64,000 nt of DNA from Xestospongia muta (taxonomy: Eukaryota; Porifera; Demospongiae; Haplosclerida; Petrosiidae). The notes under the pieces were generated by a model. That model was not told where the DNA came from. It saw only the letters and a program-made list of their open reading frames with translations, and made no database searches. Position numbers and translations under genes: made by a program. The stretch covers positions 32,623,245 to 32,687,244 of the forward strand of contig OY848917.1 in assembly GCA_963693285.1 (NCBI GenBank). The letters are read 5' to 3'. Below are positions 12,557 to 27,500 of this stretch, piece after piece (position 1 is the stretch's first letter; each line of letters opens with the position of its first letter).

Positions 12557-13479
12557 TAGTAGTAATAGATGTTATAGAGGTCATTAATATGTGCTGTTGT
12601 TACTACTAAGAAACATGAATGTATTGGAAAAGGAAACTATCAAGAGTGTATATTATCACTGACTATATTAAAGTGACTGTGTATATATCAGTATTGTATA
12701 ATACATTATCAAATACAATGTATATTATATACTGTATACAATGTAGTGTTATCACAAACACTTAAGTCACTTATTTAAACACACTACAAAACCACTAACA
12801 TGTAAACAGATACTTATAAAGTACTTTATATAATAGAGTACTAATACAAGTTATGATAGATACATGTACTTAGAGTACTTTATATATCTAGTACATGTAT
12901 AGTACTGATCTCTCTCTCCTTAGACTAGAGAGTACATTATAACTCAATATTATATTATGACAAGTTAAAGGAGAAGTAAGTGGTAAAATCAATATATCTT
13001 AAGTTATTAACAAGATATTATTAAAATGATACTATCATATCAATATGAGACATAAGGTAGTAATGTCTAATATAATGATATGTCCATTATAATGTATTAA
13101 TAGAATACACTAATATATCATTATCAGTTCCTCTCTATTATATTAATATGATAAACTAGTCTAGTATTATATTACTAGTAACTATATACTTTATTATCTA
13201 TAATGGAAATGTTTTTACTTGTAGATATTGACAGTATATGATCTTAGACATCAAATGATATGATGACTCTAACATTAGTACTTGATATTGAGAAGATATT
13301 GGACATACTAACTATGAGAATAAGTACATATTGTAATAATTAATAAATTGACTTTTTATGATCAATTTAATTTTGACATACAACAGTTGATAATGAATTC
13401 CTATAGTATTAATAATTAACATTTTTGGAGGTGTGGTTTGTTCATGCAATGAGAAAGAAAGGAGGTCGTTAAAACGATA
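12557..13479. other. Upstream flank of the giant gene
   Basis: No gene is seen. It holds the second copy of the 170-bp dispersed repeat (12654) and several short self-complementary ACATGTACT/AGTACATGT tracts near 12865-12900. The last 60 bases before 13480 are less AT-rich, include GGAGGTGTGGTTTG, and probably form the 5' untranslated region or promoter of the downstream gene. No TATA box can be singled out in this AT-rich context. Confidence 0.4.
12654..12826 (+). repeat. Dispersed repeat, copy 2 (partner 10109)
   Basis: Second copy of the approximately 170-bp sequence at 10109-10280. It lies about 100 bp beyond the right end of the pogo-like element, outside its TA flank, so it is not part of that element. 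Confidence 0.8.
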
Positions 13480-13503
13480 ATGTCTGAGCCATCTATGAGA
13501 CTG
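13480..13503 (+). CDS. Start exon of the giant gene
   Basis: ATG at 13480 opens MSEPSMRL and ends at a CTG|GTAGGT donor. It joins in phase 0 to the first ankyrin exon at 14275 (TWSLYNAA). It is the nearest upstream ATG with a donor in the right phase. No signal peptide is encoded, so the N-terminus should be cytosolic. An exon this short is easily mispredicted, hence moderate confidence. Confidence 0.6.
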
Positions 13504-15473
13504 GTAGGTGACTGCAGTATATATATGTGTGTGTTGTGTTAATAGTATAAACCATTAACTGATCCTAGTATGTGTGACTGTAGACTATAGCTATGACTAT
13601 AGTAAATAAACAGACATTGTTATATAATGATAGTATATACTTCAATGTTAGTATGATTGAGTTCACAGGTTGACACTATGTGTGTGTATGATACAAGTAA
13701 TGGTACATTAAACTAGTCCTGACAATAAACACACTGTGATATTAGGTCTATTAGTGTAGAGGTAGAGTCAATGATTACTACATGTAGTATTAGATAACTT
13801 TAATAGTTACATAGAACAATAGAACAATAATATATAGAAATAGTCAGTTAATATGTAGTCTAACATATTGTATGAAAGATCATTGACACACTTTGAATAC
13901 TAGCCAAAGTGTTAATAATTTCATAACATACAAATAGTCTTAATTAGAATTCCTCACTAAACTAATTAATATCATAAATGATGTTATTAACTCTACAGTC
14001 TTATTATTTAATTATTGTTACTATATAACTGTCTACATGATGTTACATGATGTTCAAGTAAACTTGTATTATGTTAGTACATGTTATTATCAGTTAAATA
14101 TTAGTAGATAAAACAGGAGTAGACTATGAGTAAAGTACATGTACATTATATACATGGATACATGTATTGATTACATATCATCTATGTTGTCTAGTAATAT
14201 ATATCTCAGATATATTTCTAAAATATACTACTATCAGTTATTTCATGTATAATGTGTTTCTCTTTTTATATTAGACGTGGTCTCTTTATAATGCAGCTCA
14301 TACTGGTGATCTTGATGTAATAAGGAGTGCCATAGAAGATGGTTCTGTTCATGTTAATGCTATAGATAAAGATGGTGTGAGTACATGTCATATAATAAGT
14401 AGAGACCTTGTAGGCATGGATTATAGCAAATAAATACCCAATTTACAACAACCTACTTGGTAGTATAGTATACGTAGAAATATCGTGGAACCTCCAATAA
14501 TAAACATTCCCAATAGTGGATACCAATGGATAATTACTTTAGAATGGATTGATCTTCCATTGACTTTAATTGAATTACACCTTCTTAAATGTAGACACCT
14601 CCATTTTCAAACAACAGACTTTCTACTATTCTGGAAATTTCTAGCACATTCAATTTTACCTTTAAAATGATAGTGGGTGTGTCTAATGTAGTCCATGTGG
14701 ACTTATTTATACAGTCTATGGCACACCAAAAGATATTTGACAATTTCTTTTTCTTTATGTACTTTGTTTAAACTAGATCAGACGTTTATTTGAAATGAAA
14801 GATATCAGTAACATGTAATACACATGTACTTATATATGTTAGGCTTTAACCTTTGAACTAAGGGCACTTCTCTCTATAAAGGAACAATTGTCCTTATGAT
14901 ATCCACTATTTGGAGATTCCACTGTACAGAAAATCTAGCACTATTTGAAAGACAATATAAATGATGTTCATTGTCATAGTAATACCAGGTTTATAGTACA
15001 GGGTTAACATTCCTATTCAGAATAATACTACATTGAAGTAAAGTATAAGCAATCTGATAAATAAATCTACATTTTACATGTGACTGTTTTATATGAACCT
15101 GATATATACAAATTGTATTATGTAAAAGATACAAGTAGCATGTATGGATTTAATACAGTGTGATGATATTTTATGTTGTTTCTGTCTTTTATTTAGTTTG
15201 GTAATACAATGTTACATAATGCTGCTTGTCATGGACAGAATAATGTCATCAATTATTTACTTAGTATTGGAGCAGACCCCAATATACAGGATAAGGTGAA
15301 TATTTATAGATAATATTATATATTGAAGTATGGTCATCAGGATATATTTATATTAAAATATAATGAAGCCATTAAAATGTAATATACAAGGTCAAAGTTT
15401 ATAGTTATAGTTATGTGACTTATAGCCAATGAAATACCTTAATTTCAAAAAGGTGACTGTGAATGTTTGGTTG

Positions 15474-15508
<35 letters not shown>

Positions 15509-18500
15509 TATATAATTCACTTTATTAACCCTTTTTAACGATTGACGCGATATCACGTCATGATATGTTGCTACTGAAATGACGAATGATGCGAATTCGC
15601 GTCATAGATGATAGCTTACTTCAGCGGGACCTAGAGAGTTGATATACAGCAGTTGGACTGTATAACTTACATTGCGAGAAGTAATATAAATAAGCTACCT
15701 TTTTGTTAGCTCAACACCGTCTTCCTGTACCGACTTTGCAAAATTTACTCAAGCACTACTGGAGCTGTTGAACACCCACACGTGGTAAACCACAACACTT
15801 AGTACTTATGATAATATACTTGATAATAAAATAAAACAAACAAATATTTTAACAGAAATGGATGACAGACAACTTTTTACTCGAGATGTTTTAGAACTTA
15901 TATGGGATGAAGAAGATGATGAAGGACCTCCAGAGATAATGTTTCCTGGCAGTGATGAGGAATTTGGTCTTGATGAGGATGATGATGAGAATGATGAACC
16001 TAGGTAATAAACAGTAATTCATTAAACAAATTTGTGACTTTATAAACAGGCATGATGATACAATTAACGAACACAATGAGTTAAATCTTACAAACAGTGA
16101 TCATAGGTAAAGGAAAGTAAACACTAAACAACAGCATTATGCTTTTACTTTTATAACTAACCAGCTGCTCTCGAGATGACTCTGGGACCATTGGTTCTAC
16201 CCTTCCACAACTATTACCACATATACCTGATGAGTTAAATCACACATTGTAAGAAAATGAACACATATGCATTTATTTTTTAAAAATTATTATCACCAGG
16301 GTGACAACGTCATCCATACAACCAAATTCATCTGTTTCGTAAGTGACACAAAATAAATAATAATAATTACTTACTTGAAATATTTAGAACTACATCACAA
16401 GAATTGGATAACATAACCTACTAATGATTCTTCTGACTCATGTACACAAACTAGGTAATATTCAAACAAATGTCACCTCTTTGATGAATTGTAATTATAT
16501 CCACAGCTCTGGAAAAAAAGTGAAATGGACTAACGAATTAAAACCTGTTGTAGTTGATCCATTTACTGCACCAACTGGACCAACTTTGACCCTGCCAACA
16601 TCTCCAATTGCCACTTTTCTGCTCTTCTTCACAGAATCGTTTTTTGAAATGATAGTAGTAGAAACAAACCGGTATGCACGAACCTGTATGGGAGAGGAAG
16701 AATTCATAAAGTGGACCAATGTGACAATTGACGAATTAAAGGCTTACATAGGATTTAAGATACTCATGGGGATAATACGTTTACCATCTCTGTACGACTA
16801 TTGGAAAAAAGATCCTTATTATCGTTACGGACCAATAGCAAATAGAATCTCTAGAGATAGATTTATGGAAATTGGAAGATATTTACACTTTGTAGATAAT
16901 TCAACATTAGCACCACCAGGATCAGATGGATATGACCGCCTAGGCAAAGTGAGACCAGTCTTAGAATACCTATCCGGACAATGCATAGCTCTGTATAATC
17001 CCAACAGAGATTGTAGTATCGATGAGGCAATGATAGCTTTTAAGGGACAAAGCAGTATGAAGCAGTATATACTGAAAAAACCTATAAAACGAGGTTTCAA
17101 AGTTTGGACAAGGGCAGATAGCAAAAATGGGTTTGTATCTGAATTTCAAGTCTACGCTGGTAAAACAAAAGGAGCTGAAACAGGACTAGGAGCAAGAGTG
17201 GTCAAAGATCTTACTAGAAACATAGTAGGAAAAAATCATCACATCTACTGTGACAATTTTTTCACAAGCATTGGACTATTCCAAGAACTACTTGACAAGA
17301 AAATCTATGCTTGTGGAACAATACGATCTAACAGGAAATTTTTTCCAGAAGATTTTAAATTACATCTAAAAAAAGGACTTAAACAAAGAGGAGAGTATAA
17401 GCTACTACAAAGCGAAAACTTAGTCATTGCTATATGGCAAGACACCAAAATTTTTACAGCTCTTTCGACAAATAGCCAACCAAATAAAATAGTCAACGTA
17501 AAAAGAAAGCAAAAAATGGTGAGAGACAGCTCATTGAATGCCCCGAACTTATTGCTAAGTACAATGAAAACATGGGTGGCGTAGATAAAAACGATCAACT
17601 CAGGCAGTACTATAGCATTAGAGCTCGTGGGCGGAAATGCTATATGTACATTGCCTACTTTTGTATAGATGTAGTAATAACAAACTCTTACATTTTTCAT
17701 TCTCTTCTCTCTGAACGATCATTTTGCAACTTGAAAGACTTTCACCTAAACCTTGCAACTGAACTCATCAGCTCGTACAACAGTCGAAAACGTGCTGGTC
17801 GTCCTTCTATATTAGCAGCCAAAAAATTTTGCCAGAGTCATTTCCCAGAGAAACCTAACGACAAACGATACCGATGTCACTACTGCTACACATATAAAAA
17901 AATAAGGAAAGATACTCAATGGTATTGTAAAGATTGTAGCATACACCTCTGTCACACAGGGAAGAATGATGACTGCTTCTTACTGTATCACACTAAATAC
18001 CTTTAGATATGTATCTATTCCATAATTATATAACCAAACAAATTACATATATAACTACTCGTATTCATACTACAGTATACAGATAACCTATATCGTACTT
18101 TATTGTCCCTAATACTTACTATTAAGTCAAGAAGTTAACTCAATGTAAAGAAATAGACAAATAATGGACAAATGTGTGTCTGACTTACGTGTAAACAAGT
18201 ATAAGAACAGCGCTCGATGTTATTCCATCGTACTGACATCCTTACAATTTAAAATGATGATAAAAAACTAGTTATAGCTTTATTTGAACACGCTAAAGCA
18301 TTTTTAAAGCGTCTTCATCGACAAACATGTGCTTCTGCCTTGAGGGAAAATTTAATTTCGTCATTCCGTGACCCCGCCCACGCAATTATTTCGTTGTAAA
18401 AGGGTTAAAATTAAACAAAGTAAATATTAAAGAAAATAAAGTATTAATGCGAATTCAATTCTACAGCAAACATTTTTTCCTAGTTTTTTTATATTAGTAT

Positions 18501-21500
18501 GTGTAGTTAGTCATTATGTGTGACAAATATATGTACTTGTACAATACAATGTCATTACAATGTAGTAATTGTACTATCTGTGTATACATGTACTCTTGTA
18601 TACATTTACATGTTTGAGACATGTGGACATAGACATATAAACATATGATATGTATATTCAAACATATCTGATGTATAATGTAAAGTTCTGTTTAGATATC
18701 CTCTGTTTAAGACATACACTGTATGCTTTAGTTGTTTGAAAGAAAACTCTTAATATATAGCTATTATCATTTAATAAGTCTAGAAACTAAAAGCAGAATC
18801 CATTCAAATTTGTTGTCAACTTTGCATTGATCTAAAAATCTAATTAAGTACTTAATTACTTTTATTGTATACATTATAGTTTGTACTAGTATATGACATT
18901 AATATGATATCTTGTTCAGAATGGCTACTCCATTGTACACAGAATGCTTCAAAAGAATATCAATATAACATATAAGCTTGTAATAAATCATTTCATCATT
19001 AATCATTCATCAGATTACCTATGAATATTTTCTTTAACTTTTTAAAACTTTATTGAGTGTGAATGGATTTACTAGCATTGACATTTGACACACCTATTAA
19101 TCATGATCTAATGGGAGCTAGTTGTTTGAGTGAGGAATTGAAATAAATATTATAAAGGATTTTTTTATGGAGATGTCCTCTGGTTAAGATATATACTATA
19201 TACTTTAGTTGTTAGAAAGAAAATTCTTGATGTATGGCTGTTATCATTTAACAAGTCCAGAAACTAATGGCAGAGTCCCTCCAAGTTTGTTGTGAATTTA
19301 GCATTGATCTAAAAATGTAATTGAGTAATTTTTTACTTTTATTATATACATTGTAGTTTGTACTTATATATGACATTAATGTTATATCTTGTTCAGAATG
19401 GCCAGATTCCATTGTACATAGCATGTTTCGAAGGTCATGATAAAGTAGTCCAAACATTACTAGACCATGGTGTTCAAGTGGATGTTCCAGACAAGCTCAG
19501 TGACATATCATGTATTCATGTTAAGTTATTTAATACAACAGAAATTAATGAAGCTACTTTTAGTTACACAGAAATGAACAAAAATGATATCTATGTATTG
19601 TCATTATTAAGCTATGACTTCTATTGTGGAATATCAATACAACTATAACCTTGAAGTAAATCACTAATTTTTGTCAGTTCAGTGTTAACATCTAACTTGA
19701 ATCTCTCTTGTTTTAAAGATTCTTTGAGTGAAATTAATGTCAGGTATTAGGGTTAACCCTTATGTATTGAGCATTACCTGACAAAAAATACAAACTTCAA
19801 CTATTGTTTTTCAGTGACTTTTCAGCCTTTCTGAGTCACTTTATTACAAGACTACCTATGAATATTTTCTTTAGCTTTTTAAAACTTTATTGAGTGTGAA
19901 TGGATTTACTAGCATAGACATTTGACACACCTATTACTCATGATCTAACGGGAGCTAGTTCTTTGAGTGAGGAATTGAAATAAATATTTTAAAGGATTTT
20001 TTTATGGAGATGTTCTCTGTTTAAGATATATACTGTATGCTTTAGTTGTTTGAAAGAAAATCCTTGATGTATGGCTGTTATCATTTAACAAGTCCAGAAA
20101 CTAATAGTAGAATCCATCCAAATTTGTTGTGAATTTAGCATTGATCTAAAAATGTAATTTAGTAATTAATTATTTTTATTATATACATTGTAGTTTGTAC
20201 TAGTATATGACATTAATGTTATATCTTGTTCAGAATGGCCAGACTCCATTGCACATAGCATGTCTCAAAGGCTATGATAAAGTAGTACAAGCATTACTAG
20301 ACCATGGTGTTCAAGTGGATGTTCCAAACAAGGTCAGTGACATATCATGTAGTCTTGTTAAAATATGTAACTAAACAGAAGTTAATGAAGCTACTTTAGC
20401 CACACAGGAAATGAAGAAAAATGGTATCCATGTATATATTGTCATTATTAAGCTATGACCTCAAATTCATTTTTGTCAGTTCAGTGTTAACATCTAACTT
20501 GAACCTACTCTGTTTTAAATATTCTCTGAATCAAATAAATATCAGGCATTAGGGTTAACACTTACTTATTGAGCGTTATCTGACAAGAAATACAAAACTT
20601 CAACTGTTGTTTTTCTGTGACTTTTCAGCCTCTCTGAGTCACTTTATTACAAGATTACCCTCTAAATATTTTCTATAGCTTTTTTAAAGTTTAATGAGTG
20701 TGAATGGATGTACTAGCATCAACGTTTGACACACCTATTAATCATGATCCAATGGGAGCTAGTTCTTTGAGTGATGAGTGATGAATACAAGTCTAGAAAG
20801 TAGTAGTAGAATCCATCCACCTTTGTTGTAAAGTTTGCATCGATCTAAAACTATAATTAAGTACTTAATTACTTTGATTATATACATTGTAGTCGTACTA
20901 GTATGTGTCATTAATATTATATCTTGTTTAGTATGGTGAGACTCCATTGTACACAGCCTGTCGCAATGGTCATGATAAAGTAGTACAAGCATTACTAGAC
21001 CATGGTGTTCAAGTGGATGTTCCAAACAAGGTCAGTGACATATCATGTAGTCTTGTTAAAATATGTAACTAAACAGAAGTTAATGAAGCTACTTTAGCCA
21101 CACAGGAAATGAAGAAAAATGGTATCCATGTATATATTGTCATTATTAAGCTATGACCTCAAATTCATTTTTGTCAGTTCAGTGTTAACATCTAACTTGA
21201 ACCTACTCTGTTTTAAATATTCTCTGAATCAAATAAATATCAGGCATTAGGGTTAACACTTACTTATTGAGCGTTATCTGACAAGAAATACAAAACTTCA
21301 ACTGTTGTTTTTCTGTGACTTTTCAGCCTCTCTGAGTCACTTTATTACAAGATTACCCTCTAAATATTTTCTATAGCTTTTTTAAAGTTTAATGAGTGTG
21401 AATGGATGTACTAGCATCAACGTTTGACACACCTATTAATCATGATCCAATGGGAGCTAGTTCTTTGAGTGATGAGTGATGAATACAAGTCTAGAAAGTA

Positions 21501-24500
21501 GTAGTAGAATCCATCCAAGTTTGTTGTGAAGTTTGCATTGATCTAAAACTATAATTAAGTACTTAATTACTTTGATTATATACATTGTAGTTGTACTAGT
21601 ATATGACATTAATATTATATCTTATTCAGAATGGCCAGAGTCCATTGTACATAGCCTGTCGCAATGGTCATGACAAAGTAGTACAAGCATTACTAGACCA
21701 TGGTATTGAAGCAAATATTCAAGACCAGGTCAGTAACATATCATGTATTCATGTTAAATTAACACAACAGAGGTTAATGAAGCTACTTCAGTCTCACAGG
21801 AAATAACAAAAATGATGTGTATGTGTTGTCATTGTTCAACTATGACTTCGATTATGGATTATCAACACAACATATAACCTTGTAATAAATTTTATACATT
21901 TTTGTCAGTTCAGGAGTAACATCTATCTTGAACCTTCCTTGATTTAAAGATTCTCTGAGTCATATAAATGTCAGGCATTAGGGTAACCCTAAACCCTTAC
22001 TTTTAACTCTTATCTAACAATTACAAAAATTTAACTGTTGTTTTTTTTGTGACTTTTCAGCCTTTCTGAGTCACTTTATTACAAGATTACCTATAAATAT
22101 TTACTTTAGATTTTTGTAAATGGATTTATTAGCATTGATGTTTGACACACCTATTAATCATAATCCAATGAGAGCTATTTCTTTGAGTAAAGAATTGAAG
22201 TAAATATTTTATAGGATCTCTTTAGGGAGATATAGTCTGTTTAAGACATACACTATATTATGCTTTAGTTGTTTGAAGGAAAACCTTTTATATATAGCTA
22301 TTATCATTTAATAACTCTAGAAACTAATGTTTGTTGTGAAGTTTGCATTGATCTAAAACTGTAATTAAGTACTTAATTACTTTTATTATATGCATTGTAG
22401 TTTGTACTAGTATATGACATTAACATTATATTTTATTCAGAGTGGCCAGACTTCATTGTACACAGCATGTTCGAACGGTCATGATATAGTAGTACAAGCA
22501 TCACTAAACCATGGTGTTCAAGTGGATGTTCCAAACAAGGTCAGTGACATATCATGTGGTCTTGTTAAGTTATGTAATACAACAGAAGTTAATGAAGCTA
22601 CTTTAGTCACACAGGAAATTAACAAAAATGATGTCTGTATATTGTCATTGTTCAGCTATTATTTCAATCATGGAATATTAACACAACCTAAACCTTGTAA
22701 TAAGTCATATTCATTTTTAAGGAAAGTTATTATCGGTTCTATATTAACACCTATCTTGAACCTCTCTAGTTTAAAAATACTCTGAGTCAAATAAATGCCA
22801 GGTATTTGGGTAACCCTAAACCCTTACTTCTTGAGGCTTATCTGACAAGAAATACAAAACTTTAATTGTTGTTTTTTCTGTGACTTTTCAGCCTTTCTGA
22901 GTAACTTATAGCAAGATTACCTATGAATATTTTCTTTAGCTTCTTAAAGCTTTAACGATTGTGAACGGAGTTATTAGCATCAATGTTTGACACACCTGTT
23001 AATCATAATCCAAGGGAGCTACTTCTTTGAATAAAGAATTGAAGTAAATACTGTAAAAGATATCTTTAGGGAGATATAGTCTGTTTAAGACATACACTAT
23101 ATTATGCTTTAGTTGTTTGAAGGAAAATCCTTGATGTACAGCTATTATCATTTAGTAATTTTAAAAATTAATGGTAGAATCCATCCACGTTTGTTGTAAA
23201 GTTTGCATCGATCTAAAACTATAATTAAGTACTTAATTACTTTGATTATATACATTGTAGTCGTACTAGTATGTGTCATTAATATTATATCTTGTTTAGT
23301 ATGGTGAGACTCCATTGTACACAGCCTGTCGCAATGGTCATGATAAAGTAGTACAAGCATTACTAGACTATGGTGTTCAAATAGATGTTCAAGATCAGGT
23401 CAGTGACATATCATGTAATCTTGTTAAGTTATGTAACACAACAGAAGTTAAAGAAGCTACTTTAGTCGCACAGGAAATTAACAAAAATGATGTCTATATA
23501 TTGTCATTGTTCAACTATGACTTCAGTTGTGGATTATCAACACAACATATAACCTTGTAATAAATTTTATTTATTTTGTCAGTTCAAGATTAACATTTAT
23601 CTTGAACCTCCCATGATATAAAGGTTCTTCGAATCACATAAATGTCAGGCACTAGGGTAACCCTAAACCCTTACTTATTAACTCTTATCTGGCAATTACA
23701 AAACTTTAACTGTTGTTTTTACTGTGACTTTTCAGCCTTTCTGAGTCGCTTTATTACAAGATTACTTATTAATAATTTTCTTTAGTTCTTTGTAATAGAT
23801 TTATAAGCATTGATGTTTGACAAACCTATTAATCATAATCCAATGGGAGCTTTTTTTTTGAGTAAAGAATTAATGTAATTATCGTAAAGGAACTCTTTAG
23901 GGAGATATAGTCTGTTTAAGACATACACTATATTATGCTTTAGTTGTTTGAAAGAAAATCCTTGATGTATAGCTATTATCATTTTACAAGTCTAGAAAGT
24001 AGTAGTAGAATCCATCCAAGTTTGTTGTGAAGTTTGCATTGATCTAAAACTATAATTAAGTACTTAATTACTTTGATTATATACATTGTAGTTGTACTAG
24101 TATATGACATTAATATTATATCTTATTCAGAACGGCCAGAGTCCATTGTACGTAGCCTGTCGCAATGGTCATGATAAAGTAGTACAAGCATTACTAGACC
24201 ATGGTGTTCAAGTAGATGTTCAAGATCAGGTCAGTGATATATCATGTAATCTTGTTAAGTTATGTAACACAACAGAAATTAATGAAGCTACTTCAGTCAT
24301 ACAGGAAATTAACAAATATGATGTCTATGTATTGTCATTGTTCAGCTATGACTTCAATGATGAATTATCAACACAACATATAACCTTGTAATAAATTTTA
24401 TACATTTTTGTCAGTTCAGGACTAACATCTATCTTGAACCTCCCCTGATTTAAAGATTCTTTGAGTCAAATAAATGTCAGGCATTAGTGTAACCCTAAAC

Positions 24501-27500
24501 CCTTACTTATTAACTCTTATCTGACAAAAAATACAAAACTTTAACTGTTGTTTTTACTGCGACTTTCCAGCCTTTCTGAGTCTGTTTATTACAAGATTAC
24601 CTAAGAATTTTTTTAGCTTTTTGTATATGGATTTATTAGCATTGATGTTTGACACACTTATTAATCATAATCCAATGAGAGCTAGGTCTTTGAGTAAAGA
24701 ATTGAAGTAAATACTGTAAAGAATCTCTTTAGGGAGATACAGTCTGTTTAAGACATATACTATATTATGCTTTAGTTGTTTGAAGGAAAATCTTTAATAT
24801 ATAGCTATTATCATTTAATAGCAGAATCCATCCATGTTTGTTGTGAAGTTTGCATTGATCTAAAAGTATAATTTAGTACTTAATTACTTTTATTATGCAT
24901 TGTAGTTTGTACTAGCATATGAAATTAATATTATATCTTATTCAGTATGGCTGGACTTCATTGTATATAGCATGTTCGTACGGTCATGATATAGTAGTAC
25001 AAGTATTGCTAAATCATGGTGTTCAAGTGGATATTCCAGACAAGGTCAGTGACATATCATGTATTCATGTTTAGTTATGTAAAACAACAGAAGTTAATGA
25101 AGCTACTTTAGTCACACAGGAAATTAACAAAAATGTTGTCTATATATATATTGTCATTGTTCAGCTATGATTTTAATCATGGAATATCAACACAACCTAA
25201 ACCTTGTAATAAATCATATTCATTATTAAGGAGAGTTATTATCAGTTCTATATTAACACCTATCTTGAACCTCTCTGGTTTAAAATACTCTGAGTCGAAT
25301 AAATGCCAGGTATTTGGGTAGCCCTAAACCCTTACTTTTTGAGGCTTATCTGACAAGAAATACAAAACTTTAACTGTTGTTTTTTCTGTGACTTTTCAGC
25401 CTTTCTGAGTATCTTATAGCAAGATTATCTATGAATATTTTCTTTAGCTTTTTAAAGCTTTAACGATTGTGAACGGAGTTATTAGCATCGATGTTTGACA
25501 CACCTGTTAATCATAATCCAAGGGAGCTACTTCCTTGAATAAAGAATTGAAGTAAATACTGTAAAGGATATCTTTAGGGAGATATAGTCTGTTTAAGACA
25601 TACACTATATTATGCTTTAGTTGTTTGAAGGAAAATCCTTGATGTATAGCTATTATCATTTAATAATTCTAGAAAGTAGTGGTAGTACTTAATTACTTTG
25701 ATTGTATACATTGTAGTTGTACTAATATATGACATTAATGTTATATCTTATTCAGTATGGCCAGAGTCCATTGTACGTAGCCTGTCGTAATGGTCATGAT
25801 AAAGTAGTACAAGCATTACTAGACCATGGTGTTCAAGTGGATGTTCAAGACCAGGTCAGTGATATATTATGTAGTCTTGTTAAGTTATGTAACACAACAG
25901 AGGTTAATGAAGCTACTTCAGTCACACAGGAAATTAACAAAAATGATGTCTATGTATTGTAATTGTTCAACTATGACTTCGATTATGGATTATCAACACA
26001 ACATATAACCTTGTAATAAATTTTATACATTTTTGTCAGTTCAGGATAAGCATCTATCTTGAACCTTCCTTGATTTAAAGATTCTTTGAGTCTTTGAGAT
26101 ATATAGCTATTATCATTTAATAAGTCTAGAAAGTAGTAGTAGAATCCATCCAAGTTTGTTGTGAAGTTTGCATTGATCTAAAACTATAATTAAGTACTTA
26201 ATTACTTTGATTATATACATTGTAGTTGTACTAGTATATGACATTAATATTATATCTTATTCAGAACGGCCAGAGTCCATTGTACGTAGCCTGTCGCAAT
26301 GGTCATGATAAAGTAGTACAAGCATTACTAGACCATGGTGTTCAAGTAGATGTTCAAGATCAGGTCAGTGATATATCATGTAATCTTGTTAAGTTATGTA
26401 ACACAACAGAAATTAATGAAGCTACTTCAGTCATACAGGAAATTAACAAATATGATGTCTATGTATTGTCATTGTTCAGCTATGACTTCAATGATGAATT
26501 ATCAACACAACATATAACCTTGTAATAAATTTTATACATTTTTGTCAGTTCAGGACTAACATCTATCTTGAACCTCCCCTGATTTAAAGATTCTTTGAGT
26601 CAAATAAATGTCAGGCATTAGTGTAACCCTAAACCCTTACTTATTAACTCTTATCTGACAAAAAATACAAAACTTTAACTGTTGTTTTTACTGCGACTTT
26701 CCAGCCTTTCTGAGTCTGTTTATTACAAGATTACCTAAGAATTTTTTTAGCTTTTTGTATATGGATTTATTAGCATTGATGTTTGACACACTTATTAATC
26801 ATAATCCAATGAGAGCTAGGTCTTTGAGTAAAGAATTGAAGTAAATACTGTAAAGAATCTCTTTAGGGAGATACAGTCTGTTTAAGACATATACTATATT
26901 ATGCTTTAGTTGTTTGAAGGAAAATCTTTAATATATAGCTATTATCATTTAATAGCAGAATCCATCCATGTTTGTTGTGAAGTTTGCATTGATCTAAAAG
27001 TATAATTTAGTACTTAATTACTTTTATTATGCATTGTAGTTTGTACTAGCATATGAAATTAATATTATATCTTATTCAGTATGGCTGGACTTCATTGTAT
27101 ATAGCATGTTCGTACGGTCATGATATAGTAGTACAAGTATTGCTAAATCATGGTGTTCAAGTGGATATTCCAGACAAGGTCAGTGACATATCATGTATTC
27201 ATGTTTAGTTATGTAAAACAACAGAAGTTAATGAAGCTACTTTAGTCACACAGGAAATTAACAAAAATGTTGTCTATATATATATTGTCATTGTTCAGCT
27301 ATGATTTTAATCATGGAATATCAACACAACCTAAACCTTGTAATAAATCATATTCATTATTAAGGAGAGTTATTATCAGTTCTATATTAACACCTATCTT
27401 GAACCTCTCTGGTTTAAAATACTCTGAGTCGAATAAATGCCAGGTATTTGGGTAGCCCTAAACCCTTACTTTTTGAGGCTTATCTGACAAGAAATACAAA

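Larger units (their letters stand above)
18405..20233. other. Intron with two dead ankyrin exon copies
   Basis: After the piggyBac target site this intron holds a remnant ankyrin exon (18917-18980) and a complete one with a broken donor (19397-19495). Around them is the recurring family A intron sequence (for example TTTGACACACCTATTA and CTGTGACTTTTCAGCC-like blocks). Nothing else is seen. Confidence 0.6.

Noticed and set aside
16495..17700. Minus-strand open frames across the piggyBac transposase
   Set aside because: They are antisense shadows of the conserved transposase frame.
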